DNA of 13,809 nucleotides from Chloroflexota bacterium (GTDB taxonomy: Bacteria > Chloroflexota > Dehalococcoidia > Lucifugimonadales > JAPUKM01): the NCBI GenBank assembly GCA_027295645.1, contig JAPUKM010000214.1, positions 1-13,809 of the forward strand. Reading direction: 5' to 3'. Positions 1-6,234 of the stretch are shown piece after piece (the stretch's first letter is position 1; each line of letters opens with the position of its first letter). The notes beneath the pieces are model-generated. The model worked only from the letters and a program-made list of their open reading frames with translations. It was not told where the DNA came from and did not search any database. The translations under genes were made by a program, and so were the position numbers.

Positions 1-288
1 GATGTCGGGCAGGCCGTGGTAGAGGGCGGAGCTGTATTGATCGGTGACCTGGGTTGCACGGTAACCCAACTGCCGGAGCGCCCGGCCCAGAAAGTAGGCA
101 CCGGGGGGGCCGTCGGTTTCTGGTGCCCCGGCCGCCAGGATGTAGAAGCCGCTGCAGATGAGGACGCTTCCTGGATGCTCAAGGATGAGCGTCGCCGCGT
201 CCCGGCAGAAGTCGGCCGGCAGGTATTCGCGCAGGGCAGAGATACCGCGACGGTCACGGTCGAGGATGATGTCTTCAATAGCGGACAC
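1..288 (-). CDS. DUF4392 protein, D-glutamate cyclase C-terminal-domain homologue (partial)
   Basis: The N-terminal 96 codons are present; the rest lies beyond the left edge. The protein begins MSAIEDIILDRDRRG and continues through FCRDAA, LICSGFYILAAGAPETDGPPG and LRQLGYRATQVTD. The glycine-rich APETDGPPG segment is what I recognise as DUF4392. In vertebrates this domain forms the C-terminal half of DGLUCY, the enzyme that converts D-glutamate to 5-oxo-D-proline. The GTG start at 288 lies two bases after the TAG stop of the upstream DUF1445 gene, and no other start fits between them, so the two are probably co-transcribed and translationally coupled. The role in D-glutamate turnover is inferred from the domain pairing. 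Nothing can be said about the missing C-terminal part. Confidence 0.8.
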   Translation of the reverse strand, partial: MSAIEDIILDRDRRGISALREYLPADFCRDAATLILEHPGSVLICSGFYILAAGAPETDGPPGAYFLGRALRQLGYRATQVTDQYSSALYHGLPDI

Positions 289-290
289 AG

Positions 291-1103
291 CTACACTACC
301 GCCAGGTCCTCGTCCCTGAGGTCGGTGATGAACATGTGCCCCGGCGCGTGTGTGATCATCAGCGGCGGCTTGGAGGCCGCTGCCACGGCCTGAGGCGTTA
401 CGCCGCAGGCCCAGAACACCGGCACCTCATCCTCCAGAACAGCTGTGGCATCGCCGTAGTCGGTCTTTCCCAGGTCCTCCACGCCTATTGCCTCCGGCTT
501 GCCTATGTGCACGGGTGCGCCGTGTGCGTTGGGGAACCGGGAGGTCACCTGGACCGCCTTGACCACCCTCGTCTGGGGAATCGGTCTCATGGAGACCACC
601 AGCGGACCGGAAAACATCCCGGCACGCACCGTCGCAATGTTGGTGACGTACATGGAGACGTTGCTACCCTCATCGACATGACGTAGACGGATGCCTGCCG
701 CCATCAATGCGGTCTCGAATGTGAAGCTGCATCCCAGGAGGAAGGTGACCAGGTCGTCTTGCCACACGTCCGTAATTTCCTCTGCCTCCCTGTCCAGCAC
801 GCCGTCGCGGTAGATGCGATACCTCGGAATATCCGTGCGGATGTCCGCGCCAGGCGCAATGGATGGCTCCGCCATGCCTGGCTCCAGGACCTCCAGCAGC
901 GGACAGGGACGGGGATTGCGCTGGCAGAACAGTAGGAAGTCGAAGGCCTGGGCACGCGGCAGCACCACCAGGTTCGCCTGCACGTGGTTCGGTGCCAGAC
1001 CCGCTGTAGTCCCTCTCCACTCACCCTGTCGGATGAGACTTCGGAGCTCTCGCGGAGTTGTCGGAACGGTTTCTAGAGTCAAGGGCAGTGGCCCTCCTTC
1101 CAT
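291..1103 (-). CDS. DUF1445 / YcsI-UPF0317 family protein, putative D-glutamate cyclase N-terminal-domain homologue
   Basis: This 270-residue protein matches the DUF1445 (UPF0317, YcsI, 'putative hydro-lyase') family in length and motifs: HVQANLVVLP and FDFLLFCQRNPRPCPLLEV near residues 40-70, DLVTFLLGCSFTFE in the middle, then SGPLVVSMRPI, HGAPVHIGKP, VPVFWACGVTPQ and ITHAPGHMFITDL near the C-terminus. The reading frame stays open upstream to 1598, but that extension runs over the divergent CoA-binding gene and has no family character. I therefore place the start at ATG 1103; ATG 1154 is possible. No strong ribosome binding site is seen at either. The next gene downstream is DUF4392, the partner domain fused to this one in vertebrate DGLUCY. 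D-glutamate cyclisation is thus the best functional guess, while the catalytic contribution of this half is unknown to me. Confidence 0.88.
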   Translation of the reverse strand: MEGGPLPLTLETVPTTPRELRSLIRQGEWRGTTAGLAPNHVQANLVVLPRAQAFDFLLFCQRNPRPCPLLEVLEPGMAEPSIAPGADIRTDIPRYRIYRDGVLDREAEEITDVWQDDLVTFLLGCSFTFETALMAAGIRLRHVDEGSNVSMYVTNIATVRAGMFSGPLVVSMRPIPQTRVVKAVQVTSRFPNAHGAPVHIGKPEAIGVEDLGKTDYGDATAVLEDEVPVFWACGVTPQAVAAASKPPLMITHAPGHMFITDLRDEDLAVV

Positions 1104-1158
1104 GGCCGTTCCGATTCTACCGTGCGTGTGGATTGAGAACAAGCTGGCGGCCATATGT

Positions 1159-1179
1159 ATTCGATATATTCGGTATAAT
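1159..1179 (+). promoter_or_regulatory. Putative -10 region with a tandem 9-bp repeat between divergent genes
   Basis: A perfect TATAAT lies at 1174-1179, 41 bases before the GTG start of the CoA-binding gene. It is embedded in an AT-rich island with two adjacent near-identical 9-mers, ATTCGATAT (1159-1167) and ATTCGGTAT (1168-1176). No convincing -35 box is found 16-18 bases upstream, so activation by a bound regulator is conceivable. The same island would have to serve the divergent DUF1445 gene starting at 1103. This is inference from base patterns only. Confidence 0.4.
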
Positions 1180-1220
1180 GTGAATGCTAGCGACGCAGCG
1201 CTGATGAAGGGGAAACGCCT

Positions 1221-1637
1221 GTGGACCTGATCGATGAGATTCTGACGACGAGTAGGACCATCGCCGTGGTGGGCCTGTCCGACAACCCCAACAGAGACAG
1301 CCACCGTGTGGCCAGCTACCTGCAGAGGGTCGGGTATCGCATTATCCCGGTCAATCCCACCATAGATGAAGTGCTCGGCGAGAGGTGCTATCCGGACCTG
1401 ATCTCGGTACCGGATTCGGTGGATATGGTGGACATATTCCGTCGCTCGGACAAGGTGGCTCCCGTGGTGGACGAGGCCATTCGGAAATCGGCCAAGTACG
1501 TCTGGATGCAGGATGGTGTTGCGGATGAAAGCGCTGCGGAGCGGGCACGGGCGGCGGGTATCGCCGTGGTTATGGACAACTGCACTATGAGAGAGCACCG
1601 TCGTCGGTACGGAACCACCCGCAGTCAGGAGCCATAG
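1221..1637 (+). CDS. CoA-binding domain protein (CoA_binding_2, YccU-like)
   Basis: A 138-residue single-domain Rossmann-fold protein. It opens with a nucleotide-binding strand-loop-helix, TIAVVGLSDNPNRDSHRVA (about residues 13-31), followed by GYRIIPVNP, the classic YccU pattern. Further family landmarks are VDMVDIFRR and KYVWMQDGV, then VVMDNCTMREH near the C-terminus. Proteins of this kind bind CoA in the manner of the succinyl-CoA synthetase alpha N-terminal domain; their physiological role is poorly defined. The start is GTG at 1221, supported by AAGGGG at 1207-1212 with eight bases of spacing. It is followed after six bases by the biotin ligase gene and is probably co-transcribed with it. 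A link to CoA or acyl metabolism is inference. Confidence 0.9.
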   Translation: MDLIDEILTTSRTIAVVGLSDNPNRDSHRVASYLQRVGYRIIPVNPTIDEVLGERCYPDLISVPDSVDMVDIFRRSDKVAPVVDEAIRKSAKYVWMQDGVADESAAERARAAGIAVVMDNCTMREHRRRYGTTRSQEP

Positions 1638-1643
1638 AACCTG

Positions 1644-2423
1644 ATGTCAGTCCAACTGTCGGTAGAGGCAATTCAGTCCCGCCTCTCTTCGGCGTCCATA
1701 GGTCACCGCATCCTCTACCTCCCCTCCGTGAACTCCACCATGGACGTTGCGCGCCGGGAGGCCGAGCAGGGTGCTCCCGAAGGCACGGTCGTAGTGGCGG
1801 ATGAGCAGACGGCGGGCCGCGGAAGGTTCGGACGTCACTGGGTGTCCGGATCGGGACAGAACCTACTCTTCTCCGTTGTGCTCTACCCGGAGCAGACCGC
1901 CCTTGCGGGCCTGAACATCATTGCGTCGGTCGCCGCCCTCACGGCCATCCAGCGGACCACCGCCCTTTCGCCTACCCTCAAGTGGCCTAACGACATTCTG
2001 ATAGCAGGCAAGAAGATGAGCGGTATCCTCATCGAAACCGCTGTTCAGGACGGCGGTGTGCGGTATGCGGTGCTGGGCTTCGGCATCAACGTCAACTTTG
2101 ACCCCTCCCAGACCCCGGAGATTGCGGAATCGGGCACCAGTCTGTCAAAGGAGCTGGGCAAGCAGGTCTCCAGAGAGGCGCTCTTGGAGGCGATATTGGA
2201 AGAGCTGTCGACCCTGTATGAACGTCTCAAGGCCTGGGCGACCGTGCGTCACCGGTGGGAGGCCTCCCTGGAGACCCTGGGCAGTCATGTGCGTGTGCAG
2301 TGGGGAGATCAGGTGGAGGAGGGCGTTGCCGAGGCGGTGGACCCCGACGGCAACCTGCTCCTACGGCGTTCTGATGGCACCGTCGTCACCCTATCCGGAG
2401 GCGACGTCGCGTCTCAAGGATAG
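1644..2423 (+). CDS. birA: Biotin--[acetyl-CoA-carboxylase] ligase, catalytic-only form
   Basis: This enzyme makes biotinoyl-AMP and transfers biotin to the carrier lysine of biotin-dependent carboxylases. The signature loop GRGRFGR is at residues 58-64, the KWPNDI motif at 113-118 and KKMSGILIE at 123-131. A C-terminal SH3-like domain covers roughly residues 212-255. At 259 residues it has no N-terminal winged-helix DNA-binding domain, so it is a group I ligase that cannot act as an autonomous repressor of biotin genes, unlike E. coli BirA. ATG 1644 has AGGAG at 1627-1631, a longish 12-base spacing, and follows the CoA-binding gene by six bases. It converges on the tail-anchored protein gene that ends at 2452. 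Confidence 0.95.
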   Translation: MSVQLSVEAIQSRLSSASIGHRILYLPSVNSTMDVARREAEQGAPEGTVVVADEQTAGRGRFGRHWVSGSGQNLLFSVVLYPEQTALAGLNIIASVAALTAIQRTTALSPTLKWPNDILIAGKKMSGILIETAVQDGGVRYAVLGFGINVNFDPSQTPEIAESGTSLSKELGKQVSREALLEAILEELSTLYERLKAWATVRHRWEASLETLGSHVRVQWGDQVEEGVAEAVDPDGNLLLRRSDGTVVTLSGGDVASQG

Positions 2424-2451
2424 AATGCCCTGGGCCTGCCCCCTCGACCGC

Positions 2452-2826
2452 CTACTGAAGCACAACGGTCAGGACAGCCAGAATCGCAACGATGATCGAA
2501 GTGACCACCCCAACGCGGACAATCTCCGGCTTGAAGTAGGGCACCGGCGATAGCGCCGCCGCCGCCTTGCGCCGTGACCGCGCCGGTGCACCCGGAGTAA
2601 CCCGTGCCTCAGCAGGCTCGGCCCGCTCAGACACGGTCGACTGCGTCTCGACTGCCGCCGTCGGCTCGGCCCGCTCCGGCGTCCCGTCATCTTCAGCAAC
2701 CTGTTCTGGCGGGGTGGACAGGGGGCTCCGCTGAACGAAACCTGACGGGCCGTGTCGGCGTACACGTCTCCCGCGTCCGCTGAGCTGTGCCTGGCGTGCG
2801 GCCACCCGTTTCGACTTTTTTGGCAT
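2452..2826 (-). CDS. Small basic protein with a C-terminal membrane anchor, function unknown
   Basis: A 124-residue protein that I cannot assign to a named family. It has three zones: a very basic N-terminus (MPKKSKRVAARQ, then GRGRRVRR, residues 1-24); a low-complexity middle rich in Pro, Ala, Glu and Thr, with ERAEP occurring twice (residues 51-55 and 68-72) and a basic RSRRK at 83-87; and a single hydrophobic segment from about 104 to 123 ending two residues from the C-terminus. That layout predicts a tail-anchored protein with a cytoplasmic, possibly nucleic-acid- or phospholipid-binding, basic head. ATG 2826 is preceded by purine-rich AGGAGCAGGAAC. I recall similar short PKKSKRVA-type proteins in Chloroflexota genomes, unverified. 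It is the last gene of the series that starts with xerD. Confidence 0.72.
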   Translation of the reverse strand: MPKKSKRVAARQAQLSGRGRRVRRHGPSGFVQRSPLSTPPEQVAEDDGTPERAEPTAAVETQSTVSERAEPAEARVTPGAPARSRRKAAAALSPVPYFKPEIVRVGVVTSIIVAILAVLTVVLQ

Positions 2827-2913
2827 GATGTTCCTGCTCCTGGTCCGTCTCTTAGCTTATAGCTGCGGCGGAGCGCACCGCAATACCTTTAACCTCTCTT
2901 TTGCCGATCCCGT

Positions 2914-3606
2914 TTACGCCTGTACAGAGCTTATTATAATGCCTGACGCCATGTCGTGTCCGATCCGTTCGGTGCTCAGGACCATATCGTAGTGGAGCGG
3001 GTCGTCCGCATTGACCTTGAAAAACTTTCTGAAGTAGTCGTCCCGGGCCGCATCCCATCGAGTGACCCGCTCTGCAGCCTCCTCCTCCGATATGTCCTCC
3101 GACGCTGCGACGATGGGAACCCGGTGCTCCACTGTGGCTACCAAATTAACGTGAATGGAGTTGGGGAGATCTTTAAGGATGATATTGCTGGCCCGTCCAA
3201 GGATGACGGCGTTTCCGGACTGGGCGATCTCCTGGATTACGGCCATGGTCACCTCAATGAACTTCTCGTCGTCAAGCTCGTCCGCTCGAGTGATCGGCTC
3301 TCGAGTGACCTCCAGGTACTCCCGTCCCAGCATCGTTCCCAGTCCAGGGCCAAAGTAGGGGTCACCCCCGGTTCCCGCCGCTGCTGAACGCTCCAGCGCG
3401 GTCTGGAGAAACCGGGCGATCCGGTCGACACGGCTTAGCGTACGCCGCTCCCGCTCCGCCACCGCGTCCTCGGTTGCGCCCAGCCGGTTGGCGGCCTCGG
3501 CAATGATCAGCCGATCAACGTAGTCGATATCCAGCACGCGAGCAACCTCCGCGCCAATCTCCGGGGCACCGCACCCAATATGGCCATTGACGGTTATCAC
3601 AGTCAT
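2914..3606 (-). CDS. Cytidylate kinase-like family protein (P-loop kinase)
   Basis: A 230-residue protein of the cytidylate-kinase-like family (Pfam Cytidylate_kin2). It begins MTVITVNGHIGCGAPEIGAEVA, where GHIGCGAPEIG (residues 8-18) is the phosphate-binding loop in the degenerate GxxGxGxxxIG form typical of this group rather than of true Cmk. VLDIDYVDR follows at about residues 24-32, and GNAVILGRASNIIL resembles the family's central nucleotide-binding strand. A basic lid-like stretch, RVTRWDAARDDYFRKFF, lies in the C-terminal third. The substrate of this family is generally not established, so CMP kinase activity should not be assumed. The frame extends to 3651, but the excellent ribosome binding site ahead of ATG 3606 fixes the start there. 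Confidence 0.85.
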   Translation of the reverse strand: MTVITVNGHIGCGAPEIGAEVARVLDIDYVDRLIIAEAANRLGATEDAVAERERRTLSRVDRIARFLQTALERSAAAGTGGDPYFGPGLGTMLGREYLEVTREPITRADELDDEKFIEVTMAVIQEIAQSGNAVILGRASNIILKDLPNSIHVNLVATVEHRVPIVAASEDISEEEAAERVTRWDAARDDYFRKFFKVNADDPLHYDMVLSTERIGHDMASGIIISSVQA

Positions 3607-3612
3607 CTCGTG

Positions 3613-3619
3613 CCTCCTT
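3613..3619 (-). promoter_or_regulatory. Strong ribosome binding site deciding a start
   Basis: Read on the minus strand this is AAGGAGG, a perfect anti-16S match, six bases before the ATG at 3606-3604. It argues against the upstream in-frame ATG at 3651, which would add fifteen residues ahead of the conserved MTVITVNG opening of the cytidylate-kinase-like protein. Confidence 0.85.
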
Positions 3620-3715
3620 GATCGCAGGTTGAAATCTCTTGGCCCTTCCAAACCATGGGAGTCCTATTCCTGTGTCTGAAGCTCACTTGATCAGCTCTCA
3701 GAGGTGGGTGTTTTC

Positions 3716-4183
3716 CTAACGCCGCGCAGGAGCAACGCTGAAGCTCTGCTCAATGGCGCTCACACGAGCCACACATTCGGCATCCTCACCATCTCCGTAC
3801 GGGGTGCTGAACCAGGCGTCCAGAATCTCTTTCGCCACCTCCGGGGAGGTCACGCGCAGGCTCATCACCAGGATGTTGGCGTGGTTCCACTGCCTGGCTC
3901 CCGCTGCCGTGGCGCCGTCGGCGCAAAGGGCTGCGCGTATCCCGGGCACCTTGTTTGCCGCTATACTCACGCCGGTGCCCGTCCAGCAGAAGAGCATTCC
4001 CTCCTCACACCCACCGGAGGCCACCCGCTTCCCCACGTTCCGGCCAACCTGTGGCCATAGACTCTCCAGCCCTGACGGGTTCAACGCGCCGTAAAGCTCC
4101 GTTTCCACACCCCGGCGGGCCAGCTCTTCAAGGACGGCATCGGTGAGATGACTCTTTTCGTCGCTGCCGACTGCAATGCGCAT
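3716..4183 (-). CDS. RpiB/LacA/LacB-fold sugar-phosphate isomerase, divergent subfamily
   Basis: A 155-residue protein with the RpiB fold. It opens MRIAVGSDEKSHLTDAV and carries CWTGTGVSIAANKVPGIRAAL at residues 66-86, then RQWNHANILVMSLR at 97-110. RpiB enzymes interconvert ribulose 5-phosphate and ribose 5-phosphate. Numbering aligns well with E. coli RpiB as I remember it: catalytic Cys66 is kept, but the ring-opening His99 is Trp99, the DH pair near the N-terminus is DE, the anion-hole CGTGxG is CWTGTG, and the Arg/His pair near 133-134 is not recognisable. I recall similar CWTGTG proteins as a recurrent subfamily in Actinobacteria and Chloroflexota, so this is probably functional with a different substrate. 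ATG 4183 has a GAAGGAG site seven bases upstream. It lies 21 bases after xerD. Confidence 0.85.
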   Translation of the reverse strand: MRIAVGSDEKSHLTDAVLEELARRGVETELYGALNPSGLESLWPQVGRNVGKRVASGGCEEGMLFCWTGTGVSIAANKVPGIRAALCADGATAAGARQWNHANILVMSLRVTSPEVAKEILDAWFSTPYGDGEDAECVARVSAIEQSFSVAPARR

Positions 4184-4204
4184 CGCTCTACTCCTTCAGT
4201 CGTC

Positions 4205-5116
4205 TCAGGCCCGGGGATGGGCCTGCTCATACTCTTCACGGATGCGGTCACTGGACAGATGAGTGTACACCTGTGTTGTGGAGATGCTGGCGTGCCCCAG
4301 GAGTTCCTGGACGTACCGCAACGATGCCCCGTTGTTGAGCAGATGGGTGGCAAAGCTGTGCCGCAGCATGTGAGGGGTGATGGAGCCCTGTATCTGGGCC
4401 TTCTTGGCGTATCCCTTCAGCAGGAACCAGAACCCCTGGCGAGTCAGCCGTTCGCCCCGTCGGTTGACAAAGAGGGCATTTTCTCTTTCCCTATCCTGCC
4501 CCAGCAGCTTGGGGCGGGCCTCCTGAATGTAGGTGATGATCCTTTCGACAGACCTGCGGTGGATAGGCACGATACGCTCCTTGGAGCCCTTGCCGAGGCA
4601 CCGCACCCAGTGGTCCATGATATTGACGTCGCGGAGGTTCAAGCTGACCAACTCGGTCACGCGGAGCCCGGAAGCGTAGAGCAGCTCCAGCATAGCGGCG
4701 TCCCGCAGTGCTTCTGGAGTGCTGGCCCTGGTGGGCGCCTCAAGAAGCCGCTCTAGCTCCTCAGTAGAGAGCGCCTTGGGAAGGCTTCGTCCCACCCGGG
4801 GGCTGAAGAGCCGCTCCGTGGGGTCTTGGGAGACCATGCCCTCATCAGCTAAAAAGTTGAAGAACGATTTTGTGGACGCGATCTTCCGGGCCACTGTCGT
4901 AGCGGAATAGCCGCGCTTATACAGACTTGCGAGATAGTCGGTGAGCGTAGCATGATCCAGCTGGCTCCACTGCGTCAGGCGGTCTCCGCCGCGGGACGGC
5001 CCGGCAAAGTGTTCAAGCAGTTGAGAGAGGTCGTTCCTGTAGGCGGCGACCGTATTGGGAGAGGCCCCCTTCTCTACAGCAAGGTGGTCAAGGAATGTCC
5101 GTACACTGGTTTCCAT
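4205..5116 (-). CDS. xerD: Tyrosine recombinase XerD/XerC
   Basis: A 303-residue tyrosine recombinase of the normal Xer length, which resolves chromosome dimers at dif sites. The N-terminal SAM-like core-binding domain (about residues 1-105) includes the KGASPNTVAAYRNDL opening. The catalytic domain holds the complete active site: Arg152 (SGLRVTEL), Lys177 (GKGSKER), His249-x-x-Arg252 (HMLRHSFATHLL), His275 (LLGHASISTTQ) and nucleophile Tyr284 (VYTHLS). XerC and XerD cannot be told apart safely by eye; XerD is the better guess. There is no adjacent integration module, so a housekeeping role is more likely than a phage integrase. It heads the minus-strand series to the RpiB-like gene and is divergent from lgt. 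Confidence 0.93.
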   Translation of the reverse strand: METSVRTFLDHLAVEKGASPNTVAAYRNDLSQLLEHFAGPSRGGDRLTQWSQLDHATLTDYLASLYKRGYSATTVARKIASTKSFFNFLADEGMVSQDPTERLFSPRVGRSLPKALSTEELERLLEAPTRASTPEALRDAAMLELLYASGLRVTELVSLNLRDVNIMDHWVRCLGKGSKERIVPIHRRSVERIITYIQEARPKLLGQDRERENALFVNRRGERLTRQGFWFLLKGYAKKAQIQGSITPHMLRHSFATHLLNNGASLRYVQELLGHASISTTQVYTHLSSDRIREEYEQAHPRA

Positions 5117-5146
5117 TTGGCATCTCTCGCCAAGCTGACCACTGAC

Positions 5147-5152
5147 ATTCTA
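5147..5152 (-). promoter_or_regulatory. Possible -10 box for xerD
   Basis: On the minus strand TAGAAT lies about 30 bases before the xerD ATG, preceded by TATGG. No good -35 hexamer is apparent at 16-18 bases, so this is only a candidate. It sits in the 132-base divergent region shared with the lgt promoter. Confidence 0.35.
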
Positions 5153-5199
5153 CCATAATCACCCCCCACTCACTGCCTCTCAGCACGCCTGATGTTTTC

Positions 5200-5229
5200 T
5201 TGACATACAAACGTATCTCTAGCTACAAT
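5200..5229 (+). promoter_or_regulatory. Sigma-70-type promoter for lgt
   Basis: TTGACA at 5200-5205 and TACAAT at 5224-5229 are separated by 18 bases, a near-consensus vegetative promoter. Transcription would begin about 5235-5237, only 12-14 bases before the TTG start of lgt at 5249. The GAGGAGAGG ribosome binding site at 5235-5243 therefore begins almost at the predicted transcript end, giving a very short leader. Confidence 0.8.
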
Positions 5230-5248
5230 CGACAGAGGAGAGGCCCTT

Positions 5249-6199
5249 TTGTTCAACTCAATCACCATCGGCATCAACCCCGACCTTATAGATAGCTTCA
5301 TCACGGTTAGCTGGCATGGGTTCTTCACCTTTGTCGCGACAGTGGTGGCCGTAGTACTGGTGGCCGGCATACATGTACGAGTGCCTATACTCACTCTGGG
5401 ACGCCCGTCCCAGTGGAAACGGGTTACCGTTCTACGGGTAACTGGCTGGGCCCGCAGGGAAGGCATCTCATCCGATGACGTCTACTCCGTGACGGTCTGG
5501 GCCATCATTGGCGGTATCGTCGGCGCCAGGTTCATCCACGTCATCGACCGGTGGGATATCTACGGCGACAATCTTGGTCAGATACTGTCGGTATGGCAGG
5601 GCGGAATCGCCATCTACGGTGCAATCATTGGGGGCTTCATTGGCGGAGCCAGCTATATCTGGATCAATCATCGCTATTTTGGAAAGCTCAAACACATCTC
5701 CATTGGCCGTCTGGCCGACGTCACCGCGCCCGCCCTTCTTGTTGCCCAGGCCATCGGCCGTCTCGGCGACATCATCAACGGCGAGCATCTGGCAAAGGTT
5801 ACGGGCCTTCCGTGGGGTTTCATCTACAGCAATACGGGAAGCCTTGCCAATAGACACCATGGGCTCATCGCAAGCCATCCCGCCGTGGCCTACGAGCTGA
5901 TCTATGACCTGGTGGTTCTGGGGGTACTCTTGAAGCTGCGCGGCAGGCTGGCGCCTCCCGGCATGCTCTTCGCCCTCTACGGCATGCTCTACGCCCTGGG
6001 GCGCTTCTTCCTCCAGTTCCTTCGACTGGACAAAGAGTGGTTCGTCGGGCTCCAGGAGGCGCACGTCATCTCTCTCATTGTGATGGCGATCACGGTGGGC
6101 GTTCTGGCCTCCCGCGTCCGTTGGGTGAAGAGGGAGGAGATACCTCAGCAGCAGGATGCCCCGCGGCGACCCCGGCCCCGCTCCAAGGCCCACTCGTAG
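5249..6199 (+). CDS. lgt: Phosphatidylglycerol--prolipoprotein diacylglyceryl transferase
   Basis: This integral membrane enzyme transfers diacylglycerol from phosphatidylglycerol to the lipobox cysteine of prelipoproteins. The 316-residue protein has about seven hydrophobic segments and the family landmarks: SWHG (21-24), GGIVGARF (88-95), WQGGIAIYGAIIGG (116-129), AIGRLGDIINGEH (168-180), HPAVAYELIYD (210-220) and GRFFLQFLR (251-259). About 25 extra residues lie between the first membrane segment and EGISSDD (about 45-70). Compared with E. coli Lgt as remembered, essential Asn146 corresponds to Asp174 here and Glu243 to Gln256. The C-terminus ends in a basic Pro-rich tail. The start is TTG 5249, chosen for the SD at 5235-5243. 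It converges on recJ, 35 bases apart. Confidence 0.93.
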   Translation: MFNSITIGINPDLIDSFITVSWHGFFTFVATVVAVVLVAGIHVRVPILTLGRPSQWKRVTVLRVTGWARREGISSDDVYSVTVWAIIGGIVGARFIHVIDRWDIYGDNLGQILSVWQGGIAIYGAIIGGFIGGASYIWINHRYFGKLKHISIGRLADVTAPALLVAQAIGRLGDIINGEHLAKVTGLPWGFIYSNTGSLANRHHGLIASHPAVAYELIYDLVVLGVLLKLRGRLAPPGMLFALYGMLYALGRFFLQFLRLDKEWFVGLQEAHVISLIVMAITVGVLASRVRWVKREEIPQQQDAPRRPRPRSKAHS

Positions 6200-6234
6200 C
6201 AGTGCCCCTTCGGCCTGCCAGGGCTCTAAATCAC

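Noticed and set aside
1104..1598. Open extension of the DUF1445 frame as a long N-terminal domain
   Set aside because: It runs antisense over the well-supported CoA-binding gene and has a His/Arg-rich composition typical of a shadow frame. Family similarity begins only after ATG 1103.
4205..5116. Tyrosine recombinase as an integrase of a mobile element
   Set aside because: Length and motifs are ordinary Xer. No excisionase, phage, conjugation or cargo genes are nearby, and I found no direct repeats or attachment sites flanking the region.
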